Shown one piece after another: positions 1 through 10,120 of a DNA stretch of 50,826 nt. Within the stretch, counting starts at the first letter, position 1. Each line of letters starts with the position of its first letter. The notes under the pieces were generated by a model, which had not been told where the DNA came from, ran no database searches, and saw only the letters and a program-made list of their open reading frames with translations. The stretch covers positions 1 through 50,826 of the forward strand of contig JBBSMX010000015.1 in NCBI GenBank assembly GCA_038232935.1, in the 5' to 3' direction. The translations under genes and the position numbers were made by a program. This DNA is from JBBSMX01 sp038232935 (GTDB lineage: Bacteria; Bacteroidota; Rhodothermia; Rhodothermales; JANQRZ01).

Positions 1-7
1 AAGGAAA

Positions 8-108
8 CTCCTCCCCTTGGGGAGGTGGCCGCGAAGCGGTCGGAGGGGGTCCTCAGGCTTGCTACCCCCCCAGTCGCTGCGCGACAGCCCCCCGATGGGG
101 GGCGGGGA
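8..108. repeat. Inverted pair of REP-like hairpin repeats
   Basis: Two related GC-rich arms face each other. The left arm (about 8-50) reads CTCCCCTTGGGGAGG, then GCGAAGCG, then GGAGGGGGT. The right arm (about 63-108), read in reverse complement, has the same plan: CCCC/GGGG stem, GTCGCGCAGCGAC, then GGGGGGT. Each arm has its own small stem and the two can also pair with each other. This resembles the extragenic palindromes scattered in many GC-rich Bacteroidota genomes. The stretch that follows, to 174, is C/T-rich low-complexity sequence with a repeated 'caatctcc' word; I see no gene in it. Confidence 0.6.
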
Positions 109-174
109 CAACGTTTCGGATGCTACCAAACAGTCTCTGAGTCTTCAACATCACTCAATCTCCCAATCTCCCAA

Positions 175-660
175 TCAATCGTTCGACGAAGTGTGGTCGT
201 GGACGATGCGCCAGCCTTCGGCGCGCTTTTCGAAGAGGAGGGTGAAGAGTCCGTTCGGGGCGTCGTCCGCCCGTTCGAGTCGCCATCGGCCGAACACCTC
301 AGCCCACTGCGGCGAGAGCACCCGTACGTCGAGGCTGTCGAAGCGGAGGGTGCCCATCGCCGCGGCGTCGGGGTAGCTGCGCTCATAGCCTTCGAGCGTG
401 GTCTGCCAGCCGGTGCGGACGTTCCCACCGGAGGCGAACCGGAGCGAGTCGGTTCGGGCATACCCGTCCATAAACGCCCGGACCGAGCCCCGATTCCACG
501 CGGCCACCTGTGCATCAAGCACGGCGCGGATGGCCTCGGCGGCCTCCGGAGCCGACGGCGTTCGAACCATCGAATCCGTAGCTGGGGCCGTGCACGCAGT
601 GAGTGAGAGGCCGGCGACGACGAGCAGCGCGGCGGTGCGGAAGCGGGCTGCGGAGAACAT
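175..660 (-). CDS. NTF2-like (DUF4440/SnoaL-type) lipoprotein
   Basis: A 161-residue protein with a lipoprotein signal: basic and hydrophobic N-terminus ending in LSLTAC, so the mature protein would start at Cys22 or so with a lipid anchor. The rest looks like one small alpha+beta cone fold of the NTF2/DUF4440 type: an N-terminal helix (AIRAVLDAQVAAWNRGSV), FMDGYA, then strands ending in GWRIVHDHTS, which is the usual C-terminal strand of DUF4440 proteins. These domains bind small ligands or act as minor enzymes; no substrate can be read from the sequence. It is separated from sprA by a divergent intergenic region and looks monocistronic. The family call is from motif resemblance; the function is unknown. 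Confidence 0.75.
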   Translation of the reverse strand: MFSAARFRTAALLVVAGLSLTACTAPATDSMVRTPSAPEAAEAIRAVLDAQVAAWNRGSVRAFMDGYARTDSLRFASGGNVRTGWQTTLEGYERSYPDAAAMGTLRFDSLDVRVLSPQWAEVFGRWRLERADDAPNGLFTLLFEKRAEGWRIVHDHTSSND

Positions 661-798
661 AGCTACTGGGTAGAAGGGTGAGGGGTGTTACCTCTGAGGG
701 GCGAGCGACGGCGTACTATCGCCATCGGGGCGCGCGTTCAGAACGCGAGAAGTTAACGGTCGGCGTCGCGTGAGGGGGAGCGGGACCCTTTCTTACCC

Positions 799-827
799 TT
801 GAAGTCAGCGCGCAACGGCATTACTTT
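799..827 (+). promoter_or_regulatory. Candidate sigma70-type promoter of sprA
   Basis: TTGAAG (799-804), 17 bp, TACTTT (822-827). The start would be near 834, leaving a leader of about 145 nt before sprA. Other -10 boxes in this window are also TA-rich hexamers 17-18 bp from a TTG-type box. The rest of the 661-972 gap holds an A/G-rich segment with the word AGGGTGAGGGGT (also found in hairpins near 10.5 and 27.1 kb) and no recognisable gene. Confidence 0.4.
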
Positions 828-978
828 CCGCCCCGGCATCAGATCCGCCGCTCCTTACCCCGATCACCCACCGTGTACGCTTAGACGCGCATCTGCTACT
901 CCACGATTTGAACGTCCCCGCCCCGAACCGGCCGTGTCGGTCCGGGGCCGCTGATGCCAGTAGAACCCGCGCGTGCGT

Positions 979-3900
979 ATGCTCCGTCCGACCCGCCTGC
1001 CGGAGGGCCGATCCCTACTGCTGCCCCTCGTCGGCGGGCTGCTGTTGGTGTGCCTGTGGCTGCTCGCTGCTTTCGACGCTTCGGAGGCGTCGGCCGGTCC
1101 GGAGCGCGCGGCGCTGATCCGGCGTGCTGCGCTGACCAGCCCGGTGGCCCGCACCAGCGCCGCGCGCGGCCGGCCTGTCTTCACCGTCGCCCGCGACACC
1201 ACCGATAGCCTCGACATCGACGTGCTCGGGATCGACACGCTCGACGTGGACACGCTGGATCTCGACACGCTCGGGGTCGATACGCTGGATGTCGACACGC
1301 TCTCGGCCCTCACCGACACGACGGAAGTGCTGCCCGACACCGGCCGCGCCGGACGGCTGCTCCCACCGTTCCGCCGCGACCGCTACAACGCGGCGCTGGG
1401 GCCGCGCCGCGCGTCTCCGCTCACGCCGCCCCTCGGCAACTACTGGCAACGCCGCGTCGAGCTCGACTCCACGGAGGCGGCGTACACCATCACCGAGCGG
1501 GTCGGCGAGAGGGACGTCCGCGTGCCGGTCCGGCTGGGGCTGGGGGCCTACCGCGAGCAGCGCCTCCGCTCCGGACTCGACGAGAACTACCGCGACCTCG
1601 TGACCCAGCGAGCCCGCCAGCAGCAGCGCGGCGGGGCCGGCCTCGGCCTCCTCAACATCGAGGTTCCCGGCGGCCGCAACAGCGCCTTCGCCGGCATCTT
1701 CGGCTCCAACGAGGTCGATCTCCGCGTCAACGGGCAAGCGAACGTGGATGTCGGGTTCGCCTACCGACAGAACGAGCAGCAGCAGGCCGCCACGGGCCAA
1801 GGCGGGCGCGTGGACCCCGACTTCGGGCAGGAGCTCGGCCTCGGCATCACCGGCACTATCGGGGACAAGCTCCAGATCAACGTCAACTACGACACCCAGA
1901 ACGACTTCGACTTCCAGAACCAGGTCAAGCTCACCTACACCGGGTACGAGGACGAGATCCTCCAGAGCGTCGAGGCCGGCAACGTGTTCCTCCAGACGCC
2001 GAGCGAGCTCGTTCGCGGCGGCCAGCGCCTCTTTGGGATCAAGAGCCAGTTCCAGGTCGGCGGGCTCGGCGTGACCGTCGTGGCGAGCCAGCAGGACGCC
2101 GAGAGCGACGAGATCGTGATCGAGGGCGGGAGCCAGACGACGACGTTCACGAAGCGGCCCACGGAGTACGAGGACAACACCAACTTCTACCTCGGCTACT
2201 ACTTCCACAACCGCTGGGACGCCGCCCACGCGAGACCGCCCAACCTCGTCCTCGGCCCCGGCTTTAGCGAGGTCTCCGATATCGAGGTCTACCTCTTCGA
2301 GCAGTCGAACGCCAACAACACCGGCTCCGACGACCCCACCATCCACGCACTCGCCCTCGCCGACCTCGGCGAGCCGGAGGCCGTGCTGCAAGGGACCCCG
2401 GACAGCCCGCCCGGCGGCGAGCTCTACCTCGCCACCTTCGGCGACTTCTCGGACAGGGATGCCTTCGAGGTGCTGAGCCCCCAGGCCGACCAGTACTCCG
2501 AGGAGGAGCTCGACCGCCTCCGCACGCAGGAAGTCGACGTGGCCGCGGAGTTCGGGCTCCGCACCGTCGACTTCTTCGAGACGGACTACCGGAAGCTCCG
2601 CGACGGGCAGGACTACACCTTCGATAAGCGCTTCGGCTCGCTCTCGCTCAAGCGCTCGCTCAACAACACCGAGGCCATCGCCGTCGCCTACCGCTACAAG
2701 CGCACCGACGGGACCTTCGTCGAGATCGGGGACTTCGGCCGGGGCAGCGGGAGCGGTCCCGATAGCCCCCCCATCATCCTGAAGCTGCTGCGCGGTCCGA
2801 ACCCGCTGCCGGACAACGCCACGTGGGACCTCACGATGCGCAACATCTACCGCGTCGGCGGCAGCAGCTTCAACGCGCAGGACTTCAACCTCCAGATCCT
2901 CTACGCCGCCGGCGGTCAGACGGCCCAGCGCACGCTCCCCGGCGTCGACGTCGGCCAGCAGCAGACGCTCCTCCGCACCCTCGGCCTCGACCGCGTGGAC
3001 CAGGACGGCAACCGCACCCCGGACGACCTCTTCGATTTCCTGGGGGGCTACACCGTTGACCCCGGCAACGGCCGCGTCATCTTCCCCTACCGTCAGCCCT
3101 TTGGCGAGCACCTCCGCCGCGTCCTCGAGCAGCGCTTCACCGAGTTCGGCCAGACGACGACGGTGAACTTCCAGAGCCTCACGCAGCAGGAAGCCCTCGA
3201 CAAGTTCGTCTTCGACACCCTCTACAACGCCAAGCAGGAGGTCGCCGCCCGCCAGACGGACAAGAACGTCTACAACATCACCGGCGAATTCCGCGGCTCC
3301 GTGCAGGAGTTCTACGAGCTCGGCGGCTTCGGCATCGTCGAGAACTCGGTCCAGGTCCGCAGCGGCAACATCGAGCTCACCCAGGGCTCGGATTACACCG
3401 TCGACTACACCACGGGAACGGTCACGATCACAAACCCGGCCTACCTCACGCCCGGCCGCAACGTCCGCATCTCGTTCGAGCGCAACCAGTTCGTCGCCAT
3501 TCAGAAGAAGACCCTCCTCGGCGTGCGGGCGGACTACGAGTTCTCGGACCGCTTCGGCGTCGGGGCGACGTGGATGCAGCTCTCCGAGAAGCCGCTCATC
3601 GACAAGTTCCGGCTCGGCGAGGAGCCCATCGCCAACTCGATCTGGGGCCTCGACGCGCGCTACGCGGCCGAGCCGCGCTGGATGACCCGGCTCGTGGACG
3701 CCCTCCCCCTCATCCAGACGCGAGCCCCCAGCGCGTTCGAGTTCAAGGGCGAGTTCGCCCAGCTCAACCCGGGCCACCCCGAGACCTTCGCCTTCGATCA
3801 GTCCCAAAGCGACCTCCGCGAACTCGGCCGCGACTTTAAAGACGACGAGCTGGGTGGCTCGATCGCGTACATCGACGACTTCGAGGGGACGGAGAACAGC

Positions 3901-6900
3901 TTCAGCCTGCTCCAGCCAGGCGCGTGGCTGGTCGCGGCAGCCCCGGAGGGCACGACGGCCTCGCCCGGTGCCGGCCCGGACGACGCCCGGACCTACCTCT
4001 CCGAGCTGCCCGGCGAAGAGTTCGTCACCTCGTCCCTGCTCCGCACCAACTGGCGCGGCCTCTTCACGTGGTACTCCGTGCTGACGGCGACGTACGAGAG
4101 CGACGAGATCCGCCCGCTCGCAGGCAACCCCGCCACCTCGCGCGTCCTCATCAACGAAGTGTTCCCCGAGCGCCAGCTCGAACCCGGCACCCCGCCGACC
4201 CTCACCACCTTCGACCTCTACATGGACCCGTCGCGGCGCGGGCCGTACAACTACAACGCCGCCCTCGGCAGGCGCTTCGCCGAGAACCCGAAGGACGTGT
4301 GGGGCGGGATGACCCAGCGCCTGCCCGAGGGCTACACGGACTTCGAGGCCCGGAATAACATCGAGTTCGTCGAGTTCATCTTCTCCCCGTACGGAGGCCG
4401 CAACGGGGACCAGCCCATCGACCCCGACGCGCGGCTCTACGTGGAGCTCGGGCAGACGAGCGAGGACGTCATCCCGAACCGCCAGTACAACAACGAGGAC
4501 GGCCTGCTCGGAAGCAACAACGCTGACGCTTACGGGCGTTACTCCGGCGGCCAGCCCGACGGCATCGTCAACGTCAACAACGAGACGCGGCGCACCGAGG
4601 ACCTGGGGCTCGACGGGCTCCCCTCGCAGATCGCCGCCGCCGCCGCCGCCGCCAACGGGACGCCCTACAGCGACCAGGGCATCCCTACCGAGGCGGAGAA
4701 GTTCGCCCCCTTCCTCGACAGCCTGTCCCTGACGCTCGCCGCCGACAGCCCCGTGCTCGCCCTCGCCCAGCTCGACCCCTCCGGGGACGACTTCCGCTCG
4801 TTCCAGGACGACGCCTACTTCAACAACGGGACGCTCTGGCCCGGCGGAGCGACGCTCCAAGAGCGGTTCAGCCAGTTCTTCCCCGGCACCGAACTCAACT
4901 CCCTCGAAGCGCAGCGGCAGATCGCCGGGAGCGGCGTCCCCGGCAACTCCCGCTTCCCCGACTCCGAGGACCTCAACCTCAACCTCTCGCTCGACCTGGC
5001 CGAGCGCTTCTTCCGCTACGAGATCCCCCTCGACACGACCCTCCTCGCGCAGCCCTGCGCCGAGGGCCAGACCGTGGGGTGCAACCCGTTCTACGTCACC
5101 ACCATCCTCAATGAGACGATTCAGGGCGCTCGGAAGTGGTATCTCATCCGCATCCCCGTCCGCTCCGACCAGAAGACGGCCATCGGCGGCGTGCAGAACT
5201 TCAACCAGATCGAGTCGGTCCGCGTGTGGACCGACGGGCACACCGGCCCGGCCACGCTCCGCTTCGCCACGCTCGACCTCGTGGGGAGCCAGTGGCTGAA
5301 GTCGGAGCAGGTGCGAGGGGAGTCCGGGACCGTGATCGGGCCGAACCCCGGCCTGCCGCAGCCGTTCGTCGCCACGATCAACAACGAGGAGAACCCGAAC
5401 CAGTACGCCATCCCGAATGGGACGGTCCGCTCGTTCACGCGGGACCCCACGTCGTCGCAGCCGATCCAGTCTCGCGAGCAGGCCCTCCTCTTCCGCGTCG
5501 AGAACCTCGGCGACGGGCAGGAGCGCGCGATCTACAAGCCGTACACCCGCCAGCTCGACCTCACGAAGTACGCCAACCTCCGGATGTTCGTCCACGGTGA
5601 GGGGTTCGAGCGCCGGGACTCCATGCGCGTCTTCGTCCGGCTCGGCTCGAACGAGGACAACGATTACTACGAGATCGAGCAGCCGGTCTACCCGTACGAG
5701 CTCCCCCCCGGCGTCACGAAGATCGAGGACGTCCCGAGCGGGGCCGACAGCCTCTGGCAGACGAACGTGCCCGTATCCACGCCCGAGGGCACCCGGTTCA
5801 TCGACCTCAACTCGATCAACATCGAGTTCGACGCGCTCAACAAGCTGAAGCTCGAGCGCGACCTCGCCACCGGCGCCGCCAACGCCCCGATCCCGCTGGA
5901 CTCCGTCTACGTCGCCCGGTCCATCCCGCTGGACTTCGCGCCGCCGGGGGCTACGCTCCGCATCAAGGGCAACCCCTCCATCAAAGACGTGTCCAACATC
6001 GTCCTCGGCGTCCGGAACGCGCGCGACGGCACGGGCCAGCCTCGAAACGTGGTGGTGTGGTACAACGAGCTGCGCGTCAGCGGCTTCGACGAGGCGAAGG
6101 GCTGGAGCGGGTACGCGCGGACGACGGTCCGGCTAGCTGACTTCCTCGACATCAATGCCCGCTACAACCAGCAGACCGACGGCTTCGGCGAGCTCGCCAG
6201 CGGGCTGGGCAACCGGACGTTCGACGATAGCTGGGGCTACAGCTTCACCACGAACGTGAACGCGCACAAGCTGATCCCCGAGCGCTACGGCTGGCGGATC
6301 CCCGTCAACTTCGCGGTGCAGCAGGACGTCTCGGCGCCGCGCTTCTCCCCGAGCCGCGGCGACATCACCGTGGCGCAGGAGATCGCGCAGATCGAGGAGA
6401 GCGACCGCTTCACGCCCGAGGAGAAGGCCGTGGAGATCGCTGAGGTGAAAGCCGCGGCCGAGACGGCGAGCTTCTCGCGCGTGATCCGTGTGCCGATCTC
6501 GAAGTCCGGCTCGCGCTCGTCGTGGTTGAAGTACACGCTCGACGGCATCGCTCTCACGTATTCGAACACCCTCCGCCAGCAGCGTAGCCCCTCGCGGCAG
6601 TTCAACGACACGGACCAGTGGGACGGCGCGTTCTCCTACCGCCTCGCCGTCCCCCGTCCGAAGACGGTACGGCCCTTCTGGTTCCTCGGCGACGCGCCCA
6701 TCGTAGGCCTCCTCGGCGGGCTCCGGTTGAACGTGCTCCCGCAGAGCCTCCGCTTCTCCGCCAACGCCAGCCGCTCCGTCAACGAGAACCAAGACCGCCC
6801 GCGTCGTGGACTTCGCGTGGACTCGGTGCGCGCCGCCGTCGAGGCCGCGCGGCCGGACTTCATCTACCCGATCCGCCAGCAGCACGCGTTCACCCACCGC

Positions 6901-9153
6901 CGCAACGTCGAGGTGCAGTACAACCCGTTCCAGTTCCTCGCCCTCGGCTACCGCTCTGACGTGAGCCAGAGCCTCAACAGTGCCGGCGCCGACGAGTTCA
7001 TCTCGACGCTCATTCAGAGCCAGACGGACGTGAATCGGTTCCAGGAGTACCCCGGCCTCACGTTCGAGGAGATCTTCGCGGTCGATGCCGACGGCAACCT
7101 CGTCGGCCCTGGTTTCGCGGACTTCGGCATCACGGACCCGGACGAGGTGAACGCGCTCGTCCGGAACTACTCGTCGTCCCGGCTCGACATCATCCCGGCC
7201 CAGCAGGTCCTCGGCGACGTGATCACCGGCGAGCGCAGCATCCTCACCGACGACTACAACCAGGGCACGACGGCGACGATCCAGTCCCCCTTCGAGCGGG
7301 TGCAGGCGCTGAACTGGTTCCGGCTCCAGCCGGTGACCTACTCCAGCAACTTCACGTGGCGCTACACGCCGATCCCCGGCCAGGACGCCCGTGACCGCGC
7401 CGAGAGCGACACGACGGTCGCGGCATTAGCCAACCAGGCATCGGTGCGGGGCGGCCTCAGCCTCCGGTTCGGCGAGCTCTTTGGGAAGATCGGGCCGTAC
7501 CGCCGGCTGCGCGAGAGCCAGGACGAGGCGCAGCAGGCACGCCAGCAGAAGCGACAGGAATTCGACCAGCGGCTCCAGCGCTACCGCGCCGCGCAGGAGC
7601 GCGTGGCCCGGACACAGCAGGAGCTCAGTGACGCTGAGCTCGAAGCCGAGGCGGACTCGGTCGTGGCGGACTCGGCCGCTGCTGCCTTCACGAGCCAGCG
7701 GCTGGACGAACTGCACGCCGCCGTCGAGGCCGCGCAGGCCGCAGCCGACACCCTCGACCGGCCGAGCCCGCCCCTCCCGATTCCGAACCCCCTCGACCTG
7801 CTGCGCCGCGGGTTCCTCACCCTCACCGGGCCGCGCGATTTCACCCTCACCTACAACGGCTCCTTCGGCGGCTCCTCGCAGGGCATCCTCAACCCCGGCT
7901 ACAGCCTGCTCGACGGGATCACGGGGGACGGCCCGTCCCTCGGCTACCGGCTGGGCTTCTCCCGCCGCATCGGGGCCAGCGAGGCCGACCGCTACTTCGG
8001 AAACGAAGAGCTCGGCACCATCGAGGTGCAGGATGTCCTCCGCGACAACCACCAGCTCGGCGCGCGGACCTCGCTCGAGTTCAGCCAGGCCCTGCGCGTG
8101 GACCTCACCTGGGACCTCGGGCTGAGCAACGATCAGACCTTCAGCTTCACGCGCGAAACCCGCGACGACCCGTCCGTGGTGGAGAACGGACGGGGGAACG
8201 CGACGGTCCTCGCCCTCGGCGGCTCCTACGACGCCTTCTTCCAGCTCCACCGCGACCGCTACGACCGCAACGTCGCGGGCGACACGATTCCGGGAGACAA
8301 CGTCGTCTCGGGCGACTTCCTCTCGAAAAACGCCGTCGTGGAGGACTTCCGGAGCGCGTTCCTGACCGGGCTCGGCTCGGTCGGCCGGGGGGGATTCACC
8401 GCCCTGCCGGTGCCGAACTGGACCATCACGTACACGGGGATCTCGAACTGGCCCATCATCCGCGCGCTCGCGCAGTCGGCCACCCTGCGCCACGGGTATT
8501 CGGCGACGTACGACGTTGGCTTCCAGTCGAACTTGCTCGCGGGCACCCCGAACGAGGCGACCCTGACGCTGCCCGCCGACGCCGGGGGGGGGATCCGGTT
8601 CATCTCGGACACACCGTCGCTCGAAGCCACCTCCGTCCGGGTCAGCGAGCGCTTCCAGCCCCTCATCGGGGTCAACCTCGGGTTCAAGGGAGGCGTCCAG
8701 GCCGACGTCAACTTCATCTCCAGCGAGAGCTACGCGCTCACGCCGTCGCAGGCGTCGGTGAACGAGCTCCAGACGCAGGAGGTCTCGGTCCGGCTGAGCT
8801 TCAACAAGACGGGCTTCCGCATCCCCCTCCCCTTCCTCAGCCGACGCCGGCTCAACAACAACCTCCGCTTCAGCCTCATCGTATCACGCGCGAACAATAC
8901 GGCCCGCCGCTTCGAGCTCCGCAGCGACCTCGTGCAGGCCATCTCGGGCGTGATCGGGGAGACATTCCTCAACCCGCAGGGCGAGGTCACGACCCGCACG
9001 TCGGTGGAGCCGCAGCTTTCCTACACCCTCTCCAACCAGGTCACGGCTACGGCCTTCGTCCGCTATCAGAAGTTCGACAGCGAGGGCAGCATCAACCCCT
9101 CCACCACGACGATTAACGGCGGGTTCACTTTCCGCGTGTCGTTCTCGAACTGA
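979..9153 (+). CDS. sprA: SprA-family type IX secretion translocon / cell-surface protein
   Basis: About 2,724 residues, longer than the roughly 2,400 of Flavobacterium SprA. SprA (Sov in Porphyromonas) forms the very large outer-membrane beta barrel through which type IX substrates leave the periplasm. The N-terminus is basic and hydrophobic (LLLPLVGGLLLVCLWLLAAF), fitting an export signal. Diagnostic stretches include GGFGIVENSVQVRSG followed by GSDYTVDYTTGTVTITNP, and many amphipathic barrel strands to the C-terminus, which ends in FTFRVSFSN. I prefer the ATG at 979 to the in-frame GTG at 973. Oddities: an acidic LDVDTL-type tandem repeat near residues 77-115, an eight-Ala run near residue 1220, and a charged Gln/Glu/Arg/Ala coiled-coil-like insertion near residues 2173-2270. 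The gene stands alone with its own promoter candidate. The type IX cargo gene at 21.1-22.7 kb fits this role. Confidence 0.93.
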   Translation: MLRPTRLPEGRSLLLPLVGGLLLVCLWLLAAFDASEASAGPERAALIRRAALTSPVARTSAARGRPVFTVARDTTDSLDIDVLGIDTLDVDTLDLDTLGVDTLDVDTLSALTDTTEVLPDTGRAGRLLPPFRRDRYNAALGPRRASPLTPPLGNYWQRRVELDSTEAAYTITERVGERDVRVPVRLGLGAYREQRLRSGLDENYRDLVTQRARQQQRGGAGLGLLNIEVPGGRNSAFAGIFGSNEVDLRVNGQANVDVGFAYRQNEQQQAATGQGGRVDPDFGQELGLGITGTIGDKLQINVNYDTQNDFDFQNQVKLTYTGYEDEILQSVEAGNVFLQTPSELVRGGQRLFGIKSQFQVGGLGVTVVASQQDAESDEIVIEGGSQTTTFTKRPTEYEDNTNFYLGYYFHNRWDAAHARPPNLVLGPGFSEVSDIEVYLFEQSNANNTGSDDPTIHALALADLGEPEAVLQGTPDSPPGGELYLATFGDFSDRDAFEVLSPQADQYSEEELDRLRTQEVDVAAEFGLRTVDFFETDYRKLRDGQDYTFDKRFGSLSLKRSLNNTEAIAVAYRYKRTDGTFVEIGDFGRGSGSGPDSPPIILKLLRGPNPLPDNATWDLTMRNIYRVGGSSFNAQDFNLQILYAAGGQTAQRTLPGVDVGQQQTLLRTLGLDRVDQDGNRTPDDLFDFLGGYTVDPGNGRVIFPYRQPFGEHLRRVLEQRFTEFGQTTTVNFQSLTQQEALDKFVFDTLYNAKQEVAARQTDKNVYNITGEFRGSVQEFYELGGFGIVENSVQVRSGNIELTQGSDYTVDYTTGTVTITNPAYLTPGRNVRISFERNQFVAIQKKTLLGVRADYEFSDRFGVGATWMQLSEKPLIDKFRLGEEPIANSIWGLDARYAAEPRWMTRLVDALPLIQTRAPSAFEFKGEFAQLNPGHPETFAFDQSQSDLRELGRDFKDDELGGSIAYIDDFEGTENSFSLLQPGAWLVAAAPEGTTASPGAGPDDARTYLSELPGEEFVTSSLLRTNWRGLFTWYSVLTATYESDEIRPLAGNPATSRVLINEVFPERQLEPGTPPTLTTFDLYMDPSRRGPYNYNAALGRRFAENPKDVWGGMTQRLPEGYTDFEARNNIEFVEFIFSPYGGRNGDQPIDPDARLYVELGQTSEDVIPNRQYNNEDGLLGSNNADAYGRYSGGQPDGIVNVNNETRRTEDLGLDGLPSQIAAAAAAANGTPYSDQGIPTEAEKFAPFLDSLSLTLAADSPVLALAQLDPSGDDFRSFQDDAYFNNGTLWPGGATLQERFSQFFPGTELNSLEAQRQIAGSGVPGNSRFPDSEDLNLNLSLDLAERFFRYEIPLDTTLLAQPCAEGQTVGCNPFYVTTILNETIQGARKWYLIRIPVRSDQKTAIGGVQNFNQIESVRVWTDGHTGPATLRFATLDLVGSQWLKSEQVRGESGTVIGPNPGLPQPFVATINNEENPNQYAIPNGTVRSFTRDPTSSQPIQSREQALLFRVENLGDGQERAIYKPYTRQLDLTKYANLRMFVHGEGFERRDSMRVFVRLGSNEDNDYYEIEQPVYPYELPPGVTKIEDVPSGADSLWQTNVPVSTPEGTRFIDLNSINIEFDALNKLKLERDLATGAANAPIPLDSVYVARSIPLDFAPPGATLRIKGNPSIKDVSNIVLGVRNARDGTGQPRNVVVWYNELRVSGFDEAKGWSGYARTTVRLADFLDINARYNQQTDGFGELASGLGNRTFDDSWGYSFTTNVNAHKLIPERYGWRIPVNFAVQQDVSAPRFSPSRGDITVAQEIAQIEESDRFTPEEKAVEIAEVKAAAETASFSRVIRVPISKSGSRSSWLKYTLDGIALTYSNTLRQQRSPSRQFNDTDQWDGAFSYRLAVPRPKTVRPFWFLGDAPIVGLLGGLRLNVLPQSLRFSANASRSVNENQDRPRRGLRVDSVRAAVEAARPDFIYPIRQQHAFTHRRNVEVQYNPFQFLALGYRSDVSQSLNSAGADEFISTLIQSQTDVNRFQEYPGLTFEEIFAVDADGNLVGPGFADFGITDPDEVNALVRNYSSSRLDIIPAQQVLGDVITGERSILTDDYNQGTTATIQSPFERVQALNWFRLQPVTYSSNFTWRYTPIPGQDARDRAESDTTVAALANQASVRGGLSLRFGELFGKIGPYRRLRESQDEAQQARQQKRQEFDQRLQRYRAAQERVARTQQELSDAELEAEADSVVADSAAAAFTSQRLDELHAAVEAAQAAADTLDRPSPPLPIPNPLDLLRRGFLTLTGPRDFTLTYNGSFGGSSQGILNPGYSLLDGITGDGPSLGYRLGFSRRIGASEADRYFGNEELGTIEVQDVLRDNHQLGARTSLEFSQALRVDLTWDLGLSNDQTFSFTRETRDDPSVVENGRGNATVLALGGSYDAFFQLHRDRYDRNVAGDTIPGDNVVSGDFLSKNAVVEDFRSAFLTGLGSVGRGGFTALPVPNWTITYTGISNWPIIRALAQSATLRHGYSATYDVGFQSNLLAGTPNEATLTLPADAGGGIRFISDTPSLEATSVRVSERFQPLIGVNLGFKGGVQADVNFISSESYALTPSQASVNELQTQEVSVRLSFNKTGFRIPLPFLSRRRLNNNLRFSLIVSRANNTARRFELRSDLVQAISGVIGETFLNPQGEVTTRTSVEPQLSYTLSNQVTATAFVRYQKFDSEGSINPSTTTINGGFTFRVSFSN

Positions 9154-9162
9154 GTGGTTTTA

Positions 9163-9268
9163 GGTTTGGGGTTTTAGGTCCTCGACCGCAAACGACAACA
9201 AGCGACGGTTATCGGTTCGCAGTTTGTAGCGTGCTTAACCTCGAACTCCAAACCTCGAACCCCAAATC
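9163..9268. repeat. Intergenic inverted repeat between sprA and lipB
   Basis: GGTTTGGGGTTTTAGG (9163-9178) faces CCTCGAACCCCAAATC (9253-9268); 13 of 16 positions can pair. The right part is low-complexity and, if translated, gives an unlikely LNLELQTSNPKS leader for lipB. It may end the sprA transcript, and it argues for a lipB start downstream of it. Confidence 0.45.
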
Positions 9269-9278
9269 AGCGAATGCA

Positions 9279-10034
9279 GTGAGCGCCTCGCCCGCCATCG
9301 TCTGCCACCTCGGCCGCGTCGACTACGAAGCGGCGTGGGCGCTCCAGCGCGGCGGGCAGGAACGACTCATCGCGGCCAAGCGGAGTAAGCCGGCCGAGAC
9401 GCTGCCCCACGTCCTCCTCGTCGTCGAGCACCCGCACGTGTTCACCCTCGGCAAGAGCGGGGACCGCGCGAACCTGCTGGCCGACGACGCTACACTCGCG
9501 CGCCGCGAGGCGACGTTCGTGCACGTGGACCGAGGCGGAGATATCACGTACCACGGCCCCGGCCAACTCGTCGTCTACCCCATCCTCGACCTCGACCGCC
9601 TTTTCACGGATATCCACCGTTACCTCCGCGAGCTGGAAGAGGCCGTCATCCTCACCTGCTCGGACTACGGGCTGGAAGCCGGCCGCGTGGCCGGACGGAC
9701 CGGCGTCTGGATCGGGCCGGACGCACGTCCCGAGCGGAAGGTCTGTGCCCTCGGCATCCGCTGCAGCCGGTGGGTCACGATGCACGGCCTCGCGCTCAAC
9801 CTCAACACAGACCTCTCGTACTTCGACCACATCGTGCCCTGCGGCATCGCGGATCGCGGCGTGACCTCGCTGGCGGTGGAGCTCGGCCACCCGATAGACG
9901 AGGCTGAGGCGACAGGGCGTCTCCTCGACCACCTCGCCGCACGGTTCGGCCTGGCGACGACCTCCTATTCAGGCAGCGATGCCCACAACTTTCTCGACAC
10001 GTTCGGCGTAGCCACTCTCTCCGTGGGCGTGTAA
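9279..10034 (+). CDS. lipB: Lipoyl(octanoyl) transferase LipB
   Basis: Moves the octanoyl group from octanoyl-ACP to lipoyl-dependent enzyme domains, the first step of endogenous lipoate synthesis. The family signature is present: RGGDITYHGPGQLVVYP around residues 86-102, then RKVCALGI and TMHGLALNLN, and the catalytic Cys in FDHIVPCGI. The length of 251 residues is normal or slightly long. The longest frame opens at a GTG at 9231, but residues from there to 9279 lie in an intergenic inverted repeat and have no counterpart in the family. The in-frame GTG at 9279 puts the usual CHLGRVDYEAAW near the N-terminus, so I chose it. No lipA or other lipoate gene is next to it in the window. Confidence 0.95.
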   Translation: MSASPAIVCHLGRVDYEAAWALQRGGQERLIAAKRSKPAETLPHVLLVVEHPHVFTLGKSGDRANLLADDATLARREATFVHVDRGGDITYHGPGQLVVYPILDLDRLFTDIHRYLRELEEAVILTCSDYGLEAGRVAGRTGVWIGPDARPERKVCALGIRCSRWVTMHGLALNLNTDLSYFDHIVPCGIADRGVTSLAVELGHPIDEAEATGRLLDHLAARFGLATTSYSGSDAHNFLDTFGVATLSVGV

Positions 10035-10120
10035 AATCTCTGCGCCCCCATCCGTTTTGCTTTTCCGGCAGTCCGCCTGCCCTACTTTCATCGTAGTTCC
10101 TCACCCACTCCGCATTCCCC

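Noticed and set aside
1015..5595. 1,526-residue minus-strand open frame
   Set aside because: Antisense shadow of sprA in GC-rich DNA; Val/Glu/Leu/Arg-biased with no motif. sprA on the plus strand is certain.
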